A stretch of DNA of 28,327 bases. Source: BS750m-G69 sp964441235 (GTDB taxonomy: Bacteria > Fidelibacterota > UBA2242). Location of the stretch: assembly GCA_964441235.1 (NCBI GenBank), contig CAYTUQ010000051.1, positions 1-28,327 on the forward strand. Reading direction: 5' to 3'. Shown piece by piece: positions 1-6,720 of this stretch (the stretch's first letter is position 1; each line of letters begins with the position of its first letter). A program made the translations under genes and the position numbers. The notes beneath the pieces are model-generated. The model was not told the DNA's origin and did no database searches. It was given only the letters and a program-made list of their open reading frames with translations.

Positions 1-2
1 GT

Positions 3-1178
3 ATATGTGCTATTGATGTCCTTGGTAAATATTATCTCCTCAGAAGCATCAAATATACCTCTAAGAAGTTCCTCCGATTTATATAGTGAATCAATTGTTT
101 TTTTACGCTCAGTAATATCAATATGGGTAACTACAATCTCCCTTTCCTTTAACTTCTCTCCTATTCTAGAAGCTCTTACCATACATATAATATCCTTGCC
201 ATCCTTACGCCTGAAGGGGAACTCTTCATAATAGGTCTGCTGTTTTTCCAATACAGAATAAAAATGCTCTGATATTTCCTTATATTCTTCATCAGACCTA
301 TAAAGTATCCTGGTATTTTTACCAATTAATTCTTCCACTTCCCATCCAAATACATCCTTTACAGATTCATTAGCAAAAGTTATCTGTCGCTCATGTAACC
401 CCACTATTGCAAAAGGAACAGAATGTAAAATAGAAGATTCAAGTTCTACTAATTTCTTCTGTTCTTCCTCCATCTCTATGTCATATAAAGCAAATGCTAT
501 ATCTCCCGCAACTTCTTTAAAAAGGGACTCCTCCTGAGTATCATTGACTAATATAACAGGAAGTGTAACTGAAATCAGTCCATAAAAATTTGAACCATAC
601 TTTAACCGGGCTGTCAGAGTTTTTTTATTTGAATGAAGATTTAAAACCGGGCACTCAGCACAAATTGAATTTTTCGCTTCTGTAATAACAATGTCGGATT
701 GTTCGAGTGCATTTCTTCCACATACAGGTAATTTGCCACTTTTAAGAAATTCTGATACTTGCGATGAATACTTACCAAATCCTGAATTAGCATTTAATAT
801 GACTTTTCCGGATTTATCTAATAAGACAATCCATGAAGTAAAATAGCCGCGTGTCTCTACAAGCAGACTGCACGCCTTTTTAATCAAATTATCTCTATCT
901 TCTTCTTTTGTAATGAGCTGATTAACATTCCGAATTGCTAAGATTATTTTATTAAGATGTTCTATCTTTTCTTCAGCCCGCTTGCGCTCGGTGATACCTC
1001 TAAAAATATTTGCAAAATGACCCCTCTCAGGGCAAATTGACATTATCTCATACCATTTATCAAATCCTGGATAGTAATCTACAAAATACTCCGGTTTGCC
1101 TGTTTGTGCAACTTTAGCATATCTTTCTATGAATGGTGTGTTTCCTCCATATACCTCTGTTGCTCTTTTATCCTCTAT
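3..1178 (-). CDS. PAS/GAF sensor protein, C-terminal part (frameshifted, runs off left edge)
   Basis: On the minus strand an open frame without stops runs from about 1178 to the window edge. It continues the gene at 1175-2221 in another frame. Its first ~60 codons complete a PAS domain (RATEVYGG, GFDKWYEIMSICPERGHF) ending in the PAC-like linker ITERKRAEE. A GAF domain follows (about 960-470; NVNQLITKEEDRDNLIKKAC, then ICAECPVLN and the closing EVAGDIAFAL). Next comes another PAS domain (about 455-100; FGWEVEELIGKNTRILYRS, closed by DITERKK), and a further PAS begins at the edge. The first in-frame ATG is at 1043, so on its own it would start inside the PAS domain. That argues it is the tail of one broken gene, not an independent protein. 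No kinase or output domain lies within the window; a histidine kinase or other output would be further left. The domain calls are firm; the signal sensed is unknown. Confidence 0.8.
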   Translation of the reverse strand, partial: MEDKRATEVYGGNTPFIERYAKVAQTGKPEYFVDYYPGFDKWYEIMSICPERGHFANIFRGITERKRAEEKIEHLNKIILAIRNVNQLITKEEDRDNLIKKACSLLVETRGYFTSWIVLLDKSGKVILNANSGFGKYSSQVSEFLKSGKLPVCGRNALEQSDIVITEAKNSICAECPVLNLHSNKKTLTARLKYGSNFYGLISVTLPVILVNDTQEESLFKEVAGDIAFALYDIEMEEEQKKLVELESSILHSVPFAIVGLHERQITFANESVKDVFGWEVEELIGKNTRILYRSDEEYKEISEHFYSVLEKQQTYYEEFPFRRKDGKDIICMVRASRIGEKLKEREIVVTHIDITERKKTIDSLYKSEELLRGIFDASEEIIFTKDINSTY

Positions 1179-2221
1179 ATCTTATCTTCTCTCTTCCAGG
1201 ACATAATTCTTTCAGCGGCACTATTTACTTTCTCAAGAATATAATCAACAGGTTTTCCATTATTATCTACAATAAGGTTGTGTACTATTAGTCCATCCAT
1301 CATATTTTCAAATAGCTCTCTGTAATCCTTTTCGGAATTACGAAGTGCTTCTTCAGCTTGCTTACGTTCGGTGATGTCTCTTAGCATCGTTTGCAAACTA
1401 AAAACTTTATTTCCTTCTATCATCGGGTTGCTTTTGTATTCAGCTATTTTTTCCCCTTTGGTAGTGGTTAGTTCAAGTTCTTCCTCAATGTTCTTTCCTC
1501 GAATTATCTTTGCCAGCTCCTTAATTAGTCTTGAATGATATTCCCTGGAAATAAACTTTAGCATATTTTTTCCCACTATTTCTTCTACTTTGAAGCCATA
1601 ATCTTCAACAGCTTTGTTTATCGAGATTACGTTTCCTTTCAAGTCAAATGTTACGATTACGTCTCTTGCATTATCGAAAAGATTCCTGTATTTCTCTTCA
1701 TTTTTTTGTAGCGCTTCTTCTGCCTGCTTGCGCTCGGTGATGTCTCTCATGACACCGATCACTCCCTTAACTTTCCCTCCTTTTTTCAAAAGAGAACCGC
1801 GAAGTTCAGCGTTTATTTTTTCCCCTGCTTTTGTATACACTTCAACATCAAAAATAGGAGCCTCTTGACCTGAAATCAGTTTTGAAAGATTAGTAAGCAT
1901 TTTTGCAATACTTTGAGGAGTAAACATCTTTAAAAATTTTAATCGTTTCCCAATAATCTCTTCTTCAGTATATCCTCCAACATCTATCATCCTTTTGTTG
2001 ACCATGGTAACTTTACCCGTCAAGTCAATTATAGCAACACTGTCATTCACACTATTAAAAATTGCTTTTACCTCTTCTTCGCTTTCTCGCAGAGCCTGCT
2101 CCACCCGCTTGCGCTCGGTGATTTGTGATATGAGACTTTTATTCGTTTTTTTGAGTCCTTTTATTTTCTTTTCAAGATTAGATGCTGTAGTTTTAGAATA
2201 TTTTTTTCCATGTCTTCTCAC
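1175..2221 (-). CDS. Multi-PAS sensor protein, N-terminal part (frameshifted)
   Basis: A 348-residue product. Residues ~1-45 are a charged helix likely to form a coiled coil. PAS 1 spans ~46-165 and PAS 2 ~173-292, each closed by DITERKQAEEAL. PAS 3 starts at ~296 and is cut at SWKREDKI by a TAG at 1175-1177, just where the family continues into a 'GKRATEVYG'-like segment found in the next frame. The listed start is GTG at 2221 with AGGAGG directly against it, which is poor spacing. An ATG at 2211 has the same ribosome site 10 nt away, but an A7 run just inside puts it out of frame by one base. One extra A would give MEKKYSKTT and restore the frame. The gene therefore shows two possible indels, either real decay or sequencing error. 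It is a cytosolic signalling protein with unknown ligand. The four PAC linkers are nearly identical in DNA, which could help recombination. Confidence 0.8.
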   Translation of the reverse strand: MRRHGKKYSKTTASNLEKKIKGLKKTNKSLISQITERKRVEQALRESEEEVKAIFNSVNDSVAIIDLTGKVTMVNKRMIDVGGYTEEEIIGKRLKFLKMFTPQSIAKMLTNLSKLISGQEAPIFDVEVYTKAGEKINAELRGSLLKKGGKVKGVIGVMRDITERKQAEEALQKNEEKYRNLFDNARDVIVTFDLKGNVISINKAVEDYGFKVEEIVGKNMLKFISREYHSRLIKELAKIIRGKNIEEELELTTTKGEKIAEYKSNPMIEGNKVFSLQTMLRDITERKQAEEALRNSEKDYRELFENMMDGLIVHNLIVDNNGKPVDYILEKVNSAAERIMSWKREDKI

Positions 2222-2330
2222 CCTCCTTTTTTCTCATAAATAGAATTTACTTATTAAACCATTAATTTTTTTATAAAAAATAAACATTTAAAAACGGCGT
2301 TCTGTTTTTTTTGTTAGTTTGTTTATTTAC

Positions 2331-2353
2331 ACCCTTCGACAAGCTCAGGGTGA
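2331..2353. repeat. ACCCTTCGACAAGCTCAGGG-type palindromic repeat
   Basis: A short hairpin sequence whose arms ACCCT and AGGGT enclose TCGACAAGCTC. Repeats with this core are scattered in intergenic DNA of many environmental bacteria, from general recollection. It lies in the 508-bp spacer between dctM and the sensor gene. No function is assigned. Confidence 0.6.
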
Positions 2354-2354
2354 C

Positions 2355-2450
2355 AGATGACAATTGACGATTGACCATTGACGATTGTCTAAAATATTAA
2401 CAATTAACAATCAATAATCTGCAATCAACAATCCGCAATCTTCAATCAAT
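2355..2450. repeat. Degenerate short-word AT-rich repeat tract
   Basis: A run of imperfect short words on the themes ACAATTGACGATTGACC and CAATCAACAATC, repeated with drift. Similar tracts occur at 4008-4200 and, translated, at the 5' end of tatT (about 6637-6707). It looks like an expanding simple-word repeat of the intergenic DNA rather than coding sequence. Confidence 0.6.
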
Positions 2451-2495
2451 AACCTATGCCTTCTCCAAGGGAGTCCTTTGGACAGGCATAGGAAG
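2445..2495. repeat. Mini-hairpin repeat, copy A1
   Basis: The first of two identical 51-bp copies (the second is at 2667-2717). Outer arms CCTATGCC and GGCATAGG enclose two consecutive tiny hairpins, CTCC-AAG-GGAG and TCC-TTT-GGA. It belongs to the same structural family as the copies at 10595, 10923, 15041, 16124, 16184 and 23927. Confidence 0.8.
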
Positions 2496-2594
2496 GCCCA
2501 ATAACCCAACACGATTACGGCGTTTACGCCGTTTCATACACGACTCCATGTTTTTTAAGTGAACGGCGTTTCGTTTTTTGTGATGTTTCTTTAT

Positions 2595-2614
2595 CCCAGC
2601 CATAAATGGCTGGG
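2595..2614. repeat. Perfect hairpin CCCAGCCAT-AA-ATGGCTGGG
   Basis: Nine-base perfect arms with a 2-base centre. A T-run follows on the plus strand about 11 bases later, but no plus-strand gene ends here, so a terminator role is not supported. It sits between repeat copies A1 and A2. The rest of the 2222-2729 spacer holds only repeated AACGGCG words and no gene I can support. Confidence 0.6.
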
Positions 2615-2666
2615 CTATTGATATTTTTTTTCAGTTTCATTTGGTTTTTCATACAGATATTTATTT

Positions 2667-2717
2667 ATCAATAACCTATGCCTTCTCCAAGGGAGTCCTT
2701 TGGACAGGCATAGGAAG
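2667..2717. repeat. Mini-hairpin repeat, copy A2
   Basis: Identical to the 51-bp copy at 2445-2495. It lies 12 bases downstream of the dctM stop, so its hairpin could protect or end the TRAP operon transcript. There is no T-tract on the transcript side, so it is not a standard intrinsic terminator. Confidence 0.8.
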
Positions 2718-2729
2718 ACCCTTAAAAGT

Positions 2730-4001
2730 CTAATTAAAAAGGTTAACAAGGAACAGGCTAATACCAGGTATATACGTAATAACTATTAAAGCTGCTAAGA
2801 GAATGAATAAGAACGGAAGGCTGATTTTATAAAGAGTCAGGATTGGCTTATTAAATCGAAAGCTTGAGATGAAAAGATTCAGACCAACCGGTGGTGTTAT
2901 ATATCCTATCTCTAAATTTGTGAGAAAAATTATACCCAGATGGATTGGGTTAATTCCATAGCTTGTTGCAATCGGGACAATAAGCGGAACGACAATGATT
3001 ATTGCTGAGAATATATCAAGTAATGCACCAGTAATTAGTAAAAATATATTAAGTAAAAGTAGAAACGCTATTTTTGATGAAATGACACCTTTCATCCAGA
3101 GAAGAGAGCCCTGTGGTATTTGAGCATCAATCAAGAATGCTGCTAAACCCATCGAACAACTTAAAATAATAAGAATTCCACCAACAAGTTGTACGCTGTC
3201 TCGCATAATGCGAACAATATCTTTTTTAAAGTTCAGGTCCTTTTTTATGAAAAATTCTGTAATGAGAACGTAGAAAGCGGTAACAGCAGAAGCTTCAACT
3301 GCTGTGATATATCCACCATATATGCCACCTAATACGATAATTGGAATGGGTAATTCCCAGATTGTATCCTTTAGTGCTGCTAAAATTTTTTTAATAGAGA
3401 AGGATTTTTCAGATGTTTTCTTTGACACATCATTCTTTATTGAATATAATGATAAGAGAATAATAATAAATATTCCAGGGATAATACCAGCAATGAAAAG
3501 TTTGTCAATGGAAACTGAGGCAACAATGCCATAAAGAATTAATGGAAGACTTGGTGGAAAAAGTAGTCCGAGACTTCCTGAACTGGTTATTAATCCTAAA
3601 GAGAAATTTTCGCTGTATTTTTGGCTTTTGAGAATAGGGTAAATAAGTCCGCCAATGGCGATGATTGTAATACCGGATGCGCCAGTAAAGCAAGTAAATA
3701 GAGCACAAGTTACTAAAGAGACAATAGCGACTCCACCAGGCATCCAGCCGAGAAGAGCATCAGCAAGATTAAATAATCTTTTTGGTGCTTTACTTTCTGC
3801 CAGGATATATCCAGTGAGTGTAAAAAGAGGAATCGCCAAAAGGGTCGGGGCTGATGCAATTTTGTATAATTCAACTATAACGACAGTAGGATCAATACCT
3901 GCGAAGAAAAATTGTAAAACCGCTGATAATCCGACAGCTGCAAAAAGCGGCAAACCGATTACTATTAGAATTAAAACGAAAATTGTAATTACTAATGCCA
4001 T
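2730..4001 (-). CDS. dctM: TRAP transporter large permease (DctM)
   Basis: A 423-residue, highly hydrophobic protein of the normal length for DctM (~425). It carries the family's early ALFTCFTGASGITIIAIGG segment (about residues 100-118) and LFPPSLPLILYG (about 146-157), and ends with the NLEIGYITPPVGLNLFISS segment typical of the C-terminal half. DctM forms the main ion-driven transmembrane pathway of tripartite ATP-independent transporters in the inner membrane and works with DctQ and the periplasmic DctP. It is the last gene of the operon tatT-dctP-dctQ-dctM, separated from dctQ by a 213-bp repeat-filled gap. No clear ribosome site precedes the ATG. The imported substrate cannot be told from the sequence. 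Confidence 0.93.
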   Translation of the reverse strand: MALVITIFVLILIVIGLPLFAAVGLSAVLQFFFAGIDPTVVIVELYKIASAPTLLAIPLFTLTGYILAESKAPKRLFNLADALLGWMPGGVAIVSLVTCALFTCFTGASGITIIAIGGLIYPILKSQKYSENFSLGLITSSGSLGLLFPPSLPLILYGIVASVSIDKLFIAGIIPGIFIIILLSLYSIKNDVSKKTSEKSFSIKKILAALKDTIWELPIPIIVLGGIYGGYITAVEASAVTAFYVLITEFFIKKDLNFKKDIVRIMRDSVQLVGGILIILSCSMGLAAFLIDAQIPQGSLLWMKGVISSKIAFLLLLNIFLLITGALLDIFSAIIIVVPLIVPIATSYGINPIHLGIIFLTNLEIGYITPPVGLNLFISSFRFNKPILTLYKISLPFLFILLAALIVITYIPGISLFLVNLFN

Positions 4002-4007
4002 CTTTTT

Positions 4008-4200
4008 AATTGACTATTGACTATTGACCATTGATAATTGATAATTTTTAATTCTTAATTGGTTATTGGCTATTTTTTACTTTAGTTCACTTTAGTCACT
4101 TAAAACTTTAGACACTTTTAATTGTCTATTGAAAATCAACAATCAACCATTGATCATTAACCATTAACCATTTACCATTGACTATTGACCATTAACCATT
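4008..4200. repeat. Degenerate TTGAC/CATT word repeats between dctQ and dctM
   Basis: Most of the 213-bp dctQ-dctM gap is two blocks of drifting words such as TTGACTATTGACCATT and ATTAACCATT. The tract separates two genes whose products form one complex, which is unusual since dctQ and dctM are usually adjacent or fused. Confidence 0.6.
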
Positions 4201-4214
4201 TCCAACTGCTCCTC

Positions 4215-4676
4215 TTATTTACTGTCCAATATTTTTATAGGAAAAGAGATTGCCAATAATAGAAATCCTATAGGTAATATGATTTCTATAATCCATGCCG
4301 GGCAAAATCCGCCAATAACTGATCCCGATTCTATTTCCAATTTAATGAATAATATAGAGTACCATGTCATAATGATGCACATAAAGGAGGCAAATATAGT
4401 AATAATCCAGTTTACAATTTTTTTTGGAGTTGGACTAAGGTAGCGTAATAGAATATCCACCGAGATGTGTTTTCCACGTAAGGTAGTGAGAACAGCGCCA
4501 ATGAGTGCTATCCACAACACGCCGTTTCTCATAAATTCTTCAACAGCAGAAAAACCTATTGAAAAGAAATTACGAAGTACGACTTGTAAAAATGCAAGTA
4601 TAACTAAGGATAGCATCAAAAAAACTGCCATAGCAGTAGTAATTTTTTCGATAGCTATACGGATTTTATGAACCAT
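4215..4676 (-). CDS. dctQ: TRAP transporter small permease (DctQ)
   Basis: A 153-residue membrane protein with about four hydrophobic segments (residues ~14-34, 50-64, 90-108 and 130-148). It carries the DctQ signature region around FSAVEEFMRNGVLWIALIGA followed by GKHISVDIL. DctQ is the small inner-membrane subunit that pairs with DctM in TRAP transporters. Its start overlaps the end of dctP by 11 bp, a sign of translational coupling. Family length is 150-190, so it is complete. The neighbouring genes make the assignment secure. Confidence 0.92.
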   Translation of the reverse strand: MVHKIRIAIEKITTAMAVFLMLSLVILAFLQVVLRNFFSIGFSAVEEFMRNGVLWIALIGAVLTTLRGKHISVDILLRYLSPTPKKIVNWIITIFASFMCIIMTWYSILFIKLEIESGSVIGGFCPAWIIEIILPIGFLLLAISFPIKILDSK

Positions 4677-5676
4677 GCGAGGACCGGTATTCTTTTAAAA
4701 GAGATAAAACTTTATCCAAAAGCTCCTGGGAATAAAGCTTTCCAACCAATTTTTCTTGAATAATACGACCTGCTTCATTGAATTCAGCCATTGCTTTGGA
4801 ATCTTTTACAGGTGTGAGAGTTATACCGGATTCCTGTAAAACTTTTATGGATTCGTCGTTTTCTTTTCTGCTTTGTAAAACGATTTGACGCATATTTTCT
4901 TTTGTCTTTGATATAAAAATTTCACGGATGTCTTCTGGCATAGAATTTAACATTTTTGTTGTTATAAGAACAGCACCGACAGAATTAGTTAGCGGGTAAT
5001 CCATCATATAGTTAGTTTTAGTAAACCACTGTAATGCAAGTACACCATAAGGAGATATATAAACACCGTTTATTAAACCGGTTTGTAGGGAGGTATGCAC
5101 ATCTATAATGTCTAAAGGGAATGAGGGGATATTCATAACCTTAAAAGTAGTACGAGCAAGAGGGTCGCCCTTCCATAGCCACATCTTTACTTTACTGAAA
5201 TCTTCCAAACAATTGACAGGTGTTTTTGTAAAAAGATAAATAAAGCCCACCTCAGCCCATCCTACAAGGAAAAAACCTTTTTCAGTGAATTTCTTTTGGA
5301 ATTCATCAAAAAGAGCGTTATAGACATAATCAACTTCACCGCTGTTTCTAAAAAGGAATGGTAAGTCAAGGATACGAATCTCCGGAACGATTTCGCCCAA
5401 GCCAACCCCGGTAAAAGCTCCTGAATGTATTTGACCAAGTCGCATTTTTCGGAGGACATCTTTTTCTCCGCCTTGAACACCATTTGGATAAACTCTAAAT
5501 TTTATTTGACCGTTGGTTAATTCTTTAATCTCTTTTTCAAAATTATGCATTTCATTCATCCAGCTGGACCCTTCAGGAGCAACAGTCGCCATTTTTATTA
5601 TGTATGTTTTTTGAGCAAGTAGCATGGAAGACATGAATAATAAAGCTATAATTAAAACATTGTGAATTATTTTCAT
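4666..5676 (-). CDS. dctP: TRAP transporter periplasmic substrate-binding protein (DctP family)
   Basis: 336 residues. The N-terminus (MKIIHNVLIIALLFMSSMLLAQ) is a Sec signal peptide with a likely cut after LLA at about residue 21. The mature protein has the DctP-family hallmarks: ATVAPEGSSWMNEM near the start, GGEKDVLRKMRLGQIHSGAF, the region around WKGDPLARTTFKVMNIP where the family's substrate-contacting arginine lies, and LQTGLINGVYISPYGVLAL. It captures a small organic acid or related ligand in the periplasm and delivers it to DctQM. AGG-rich sequence (ATGAGGTAA) sits upstream of the ATG. Placed with TatT, it resembles the Treponema TatP/TatT arrangement. The substrate is unknown. Confidence 0.92.
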   Translation of the reverse strand: MKIIHNVLIIALLFMSSMLLAQKTYIIKMATVAPEGSSWMNEMHNFEKEIKELTNGQIKFRVYPNGVQGGEKDVLRKMRLGQIHSGAFTGVGLGEIVPEIRILDLPFLFRNSGEVDYVYNALFDEFQKKFTEKGFFLVGWAEVGFIYLFTKTPVNCLEDFSKVKMWLWKGDPLARTTFKVMNIPSFPLDIIDVHTSLQTGLINGVYISPYGVLALQWFTKTNYMMDYPLTNSVGAVLITTKMLNSMPEDIREIFISKTKENMRQIVLQSRKENDESIKVLQESGITLTPVKDSKAMAEFNEAGRIIQEKLVGKLYSQELLDKVLSLLKEYRSSHGS

Positions 5677-5701
5677 ATTGTTTACCTCATATTATACTAT
5701 G

Positions 5702-5774
5702 AACCAATTTTAGCGAACAGAATGTCCGGCTGAAAATCCAGCTCAGACGAACTACTGACGGAGCCAAATTGGTT
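5702..5774. repeat. Inverted-repeat element in the tatT-dctP spacer
   Basis: Arms AACCAATTT (5702-5710) and AAATTGGTT (5766-5774) enclose a segment that, on the minus strand, matches 32 of 37 bases of 10662-10698 in the large structured element (common core AGCTGGATTTTCA and CCGTCAG). The same repeat module therefore occurs free-standing here and as an arm there. It lies in the 108-bp spacer upstream of dctP and may shape transcript processing between tatT and dctP; that role is inferred. Confidence 0.7.
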
Positions 5775-5784
5775 TTGTCTCTTT

Positions 5785-6720
5785 TTATTCCGGAAACCAG
5801 TACAAATCTTCATCTTTTTTTAATTGTAACGCCTTCCTTTTTGCGATTTCATTCATTAATCGAACTTCCGGATATTTATCAAGGTCTGCTTCTAAAACTT
5901 CTTTTAACAATTGATCAAACAGTTCTTTATCCTGGACTTGAAATGCATAATAACGAGCATAATAGACTTTTGTTATTAGAAATTTATTTTCATTCAGTTC
6001 AATGTTTTTCAGGAAATGCTTCCGTCCCAGTTCAGGATTACCGCCTAAAATTGGTGGCCTTGCAGCATAAAAACTGCCGTAGAAAAGATGCACGCCAGCA
6101 AAATTGTATTTTTCATCCAGTTCCAGAACTCGCCGCATTATCATTTCAACTTTGGAAAGATTGACAAGTTCTTTTGGATCATTAAGATGATGTAGAACGT
6201 AAGAACCCCAGTTGTATCCGAGCCAGAAAAGTGCTGGAACGTCATTTTTGTTATATGATGGCAGTAATTTTTCTAAGTCTGCCGGGATTATATTTTTATT
6301 AAAGCGTTTTTTTTCAGGTAATGCACGGAAGGAGTATTTTAATCCTCGTAGATAAAATCTGGATGCTCGTTCAGGATCATTGTCTTCAACAAATGCCATT
6401 GCATAGGCTCCAAAACCCTGAGCAGCTAATAAATTCAATCGGGGATTGTCTGGATCTTTAGTAAGGAGAATTTCTATTGTTTTCAAGTTGCTGGCGAGAA
6501 ATTGTTCTGCTAATTCCAGATCTTCTTCTTCATATACAGCTAAAACTCCATCTTCAATAAAACTTGAAGCGGTATTCATTATAAATCTGTTAAGACTGCA
6601 GCTATTCAGAAGAAGCAAGGAAGACAATGTAAGGCGTAAAATGTGAAACGTGAAGCGTGAAACGTAATTTGAAATTAGAAATTTGAATTTTGCAATTTGA
6701 GTTCTGTGCTTAAAATTCAT
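5785..6720 (-). CDS. TatT-family TRAP-associated TPR lipoprotein
   Basis: A 311-residue protein matching the TatT family (TRAP-associated TPR protein, first described as Treponema TP0956). Helical TPR-like repeats run from ~50 to 300, with AAQGFGAYAMAFVEDNDPERA, FWLGYNWGSYVLHHLND and the conserved HLFYGSFYAARPPILGGNPE followed by KHFLKNIELNENKFL. In the family, TatT trimerises and associates with the periplasmic DctP-like protein. LLLLNSC (about residues 35-41) is a plausible lipobox, so it is probably membrane-anchored in the periplasm. The ATG overlaps the upstream TPR gene's stop (ATGA), suggesting coupling. Residues ~5-30 are encoded by the drifting word repeats seen in spacers, so this N-terminus may be recently recruited or the start may be misplaced. 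Confidence 0.85.
   Translation of the reverse strand: MNFKHRTQIAKFKFLISNYVSRFTFHILRLTLSSLLLLNSCSLNRFIMNTASSFIEDGVLAVYEEEDLELAEQFLASNLKTIEILLTKDPDNPRLNLLAAQGFGAYAMAFVEDNDPERASRFYLRGLKYSFRALPEKKRFNKNIIPADLEKLLPSYNKNDVPALFWLGYNWGSYVLHHLNDPKELVNLSKVEMIMRRVLELDEKYNFAGVHLFYGSFYAARPPILGGNPELGRKHFLKNIELNENKFLITKVYYARYYAFQVQDKELFDQLLKEVLEADLDKYPEVRLMNEIAKRKALQLKKDEDLYWFPE

Noticed and set aside
2355..2495. Possible CRISPR-like repeat array
   Set aside because: Repeat words are short, irregular and have no constant spacers; no cas gene is in the window.
2595..2614. Intrinsic terminator at the CCCAGCCAT hairpin
   Set aside because: The T-run lies on the plus side where no gene ends; the minus-strand transcript of dctM shows no T-tract after it.
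3655..4020. 121-codon plus-strand ORF over dctM
   Set aside because: Antisense shadow of dctM; low-complexity composition and no ribosome site.
5701..5784. Riboswitch upstream of dctP
   Set aside because: The structure is explained by a repeat module shared with 10662-10698, and no known aptamer core is visible.
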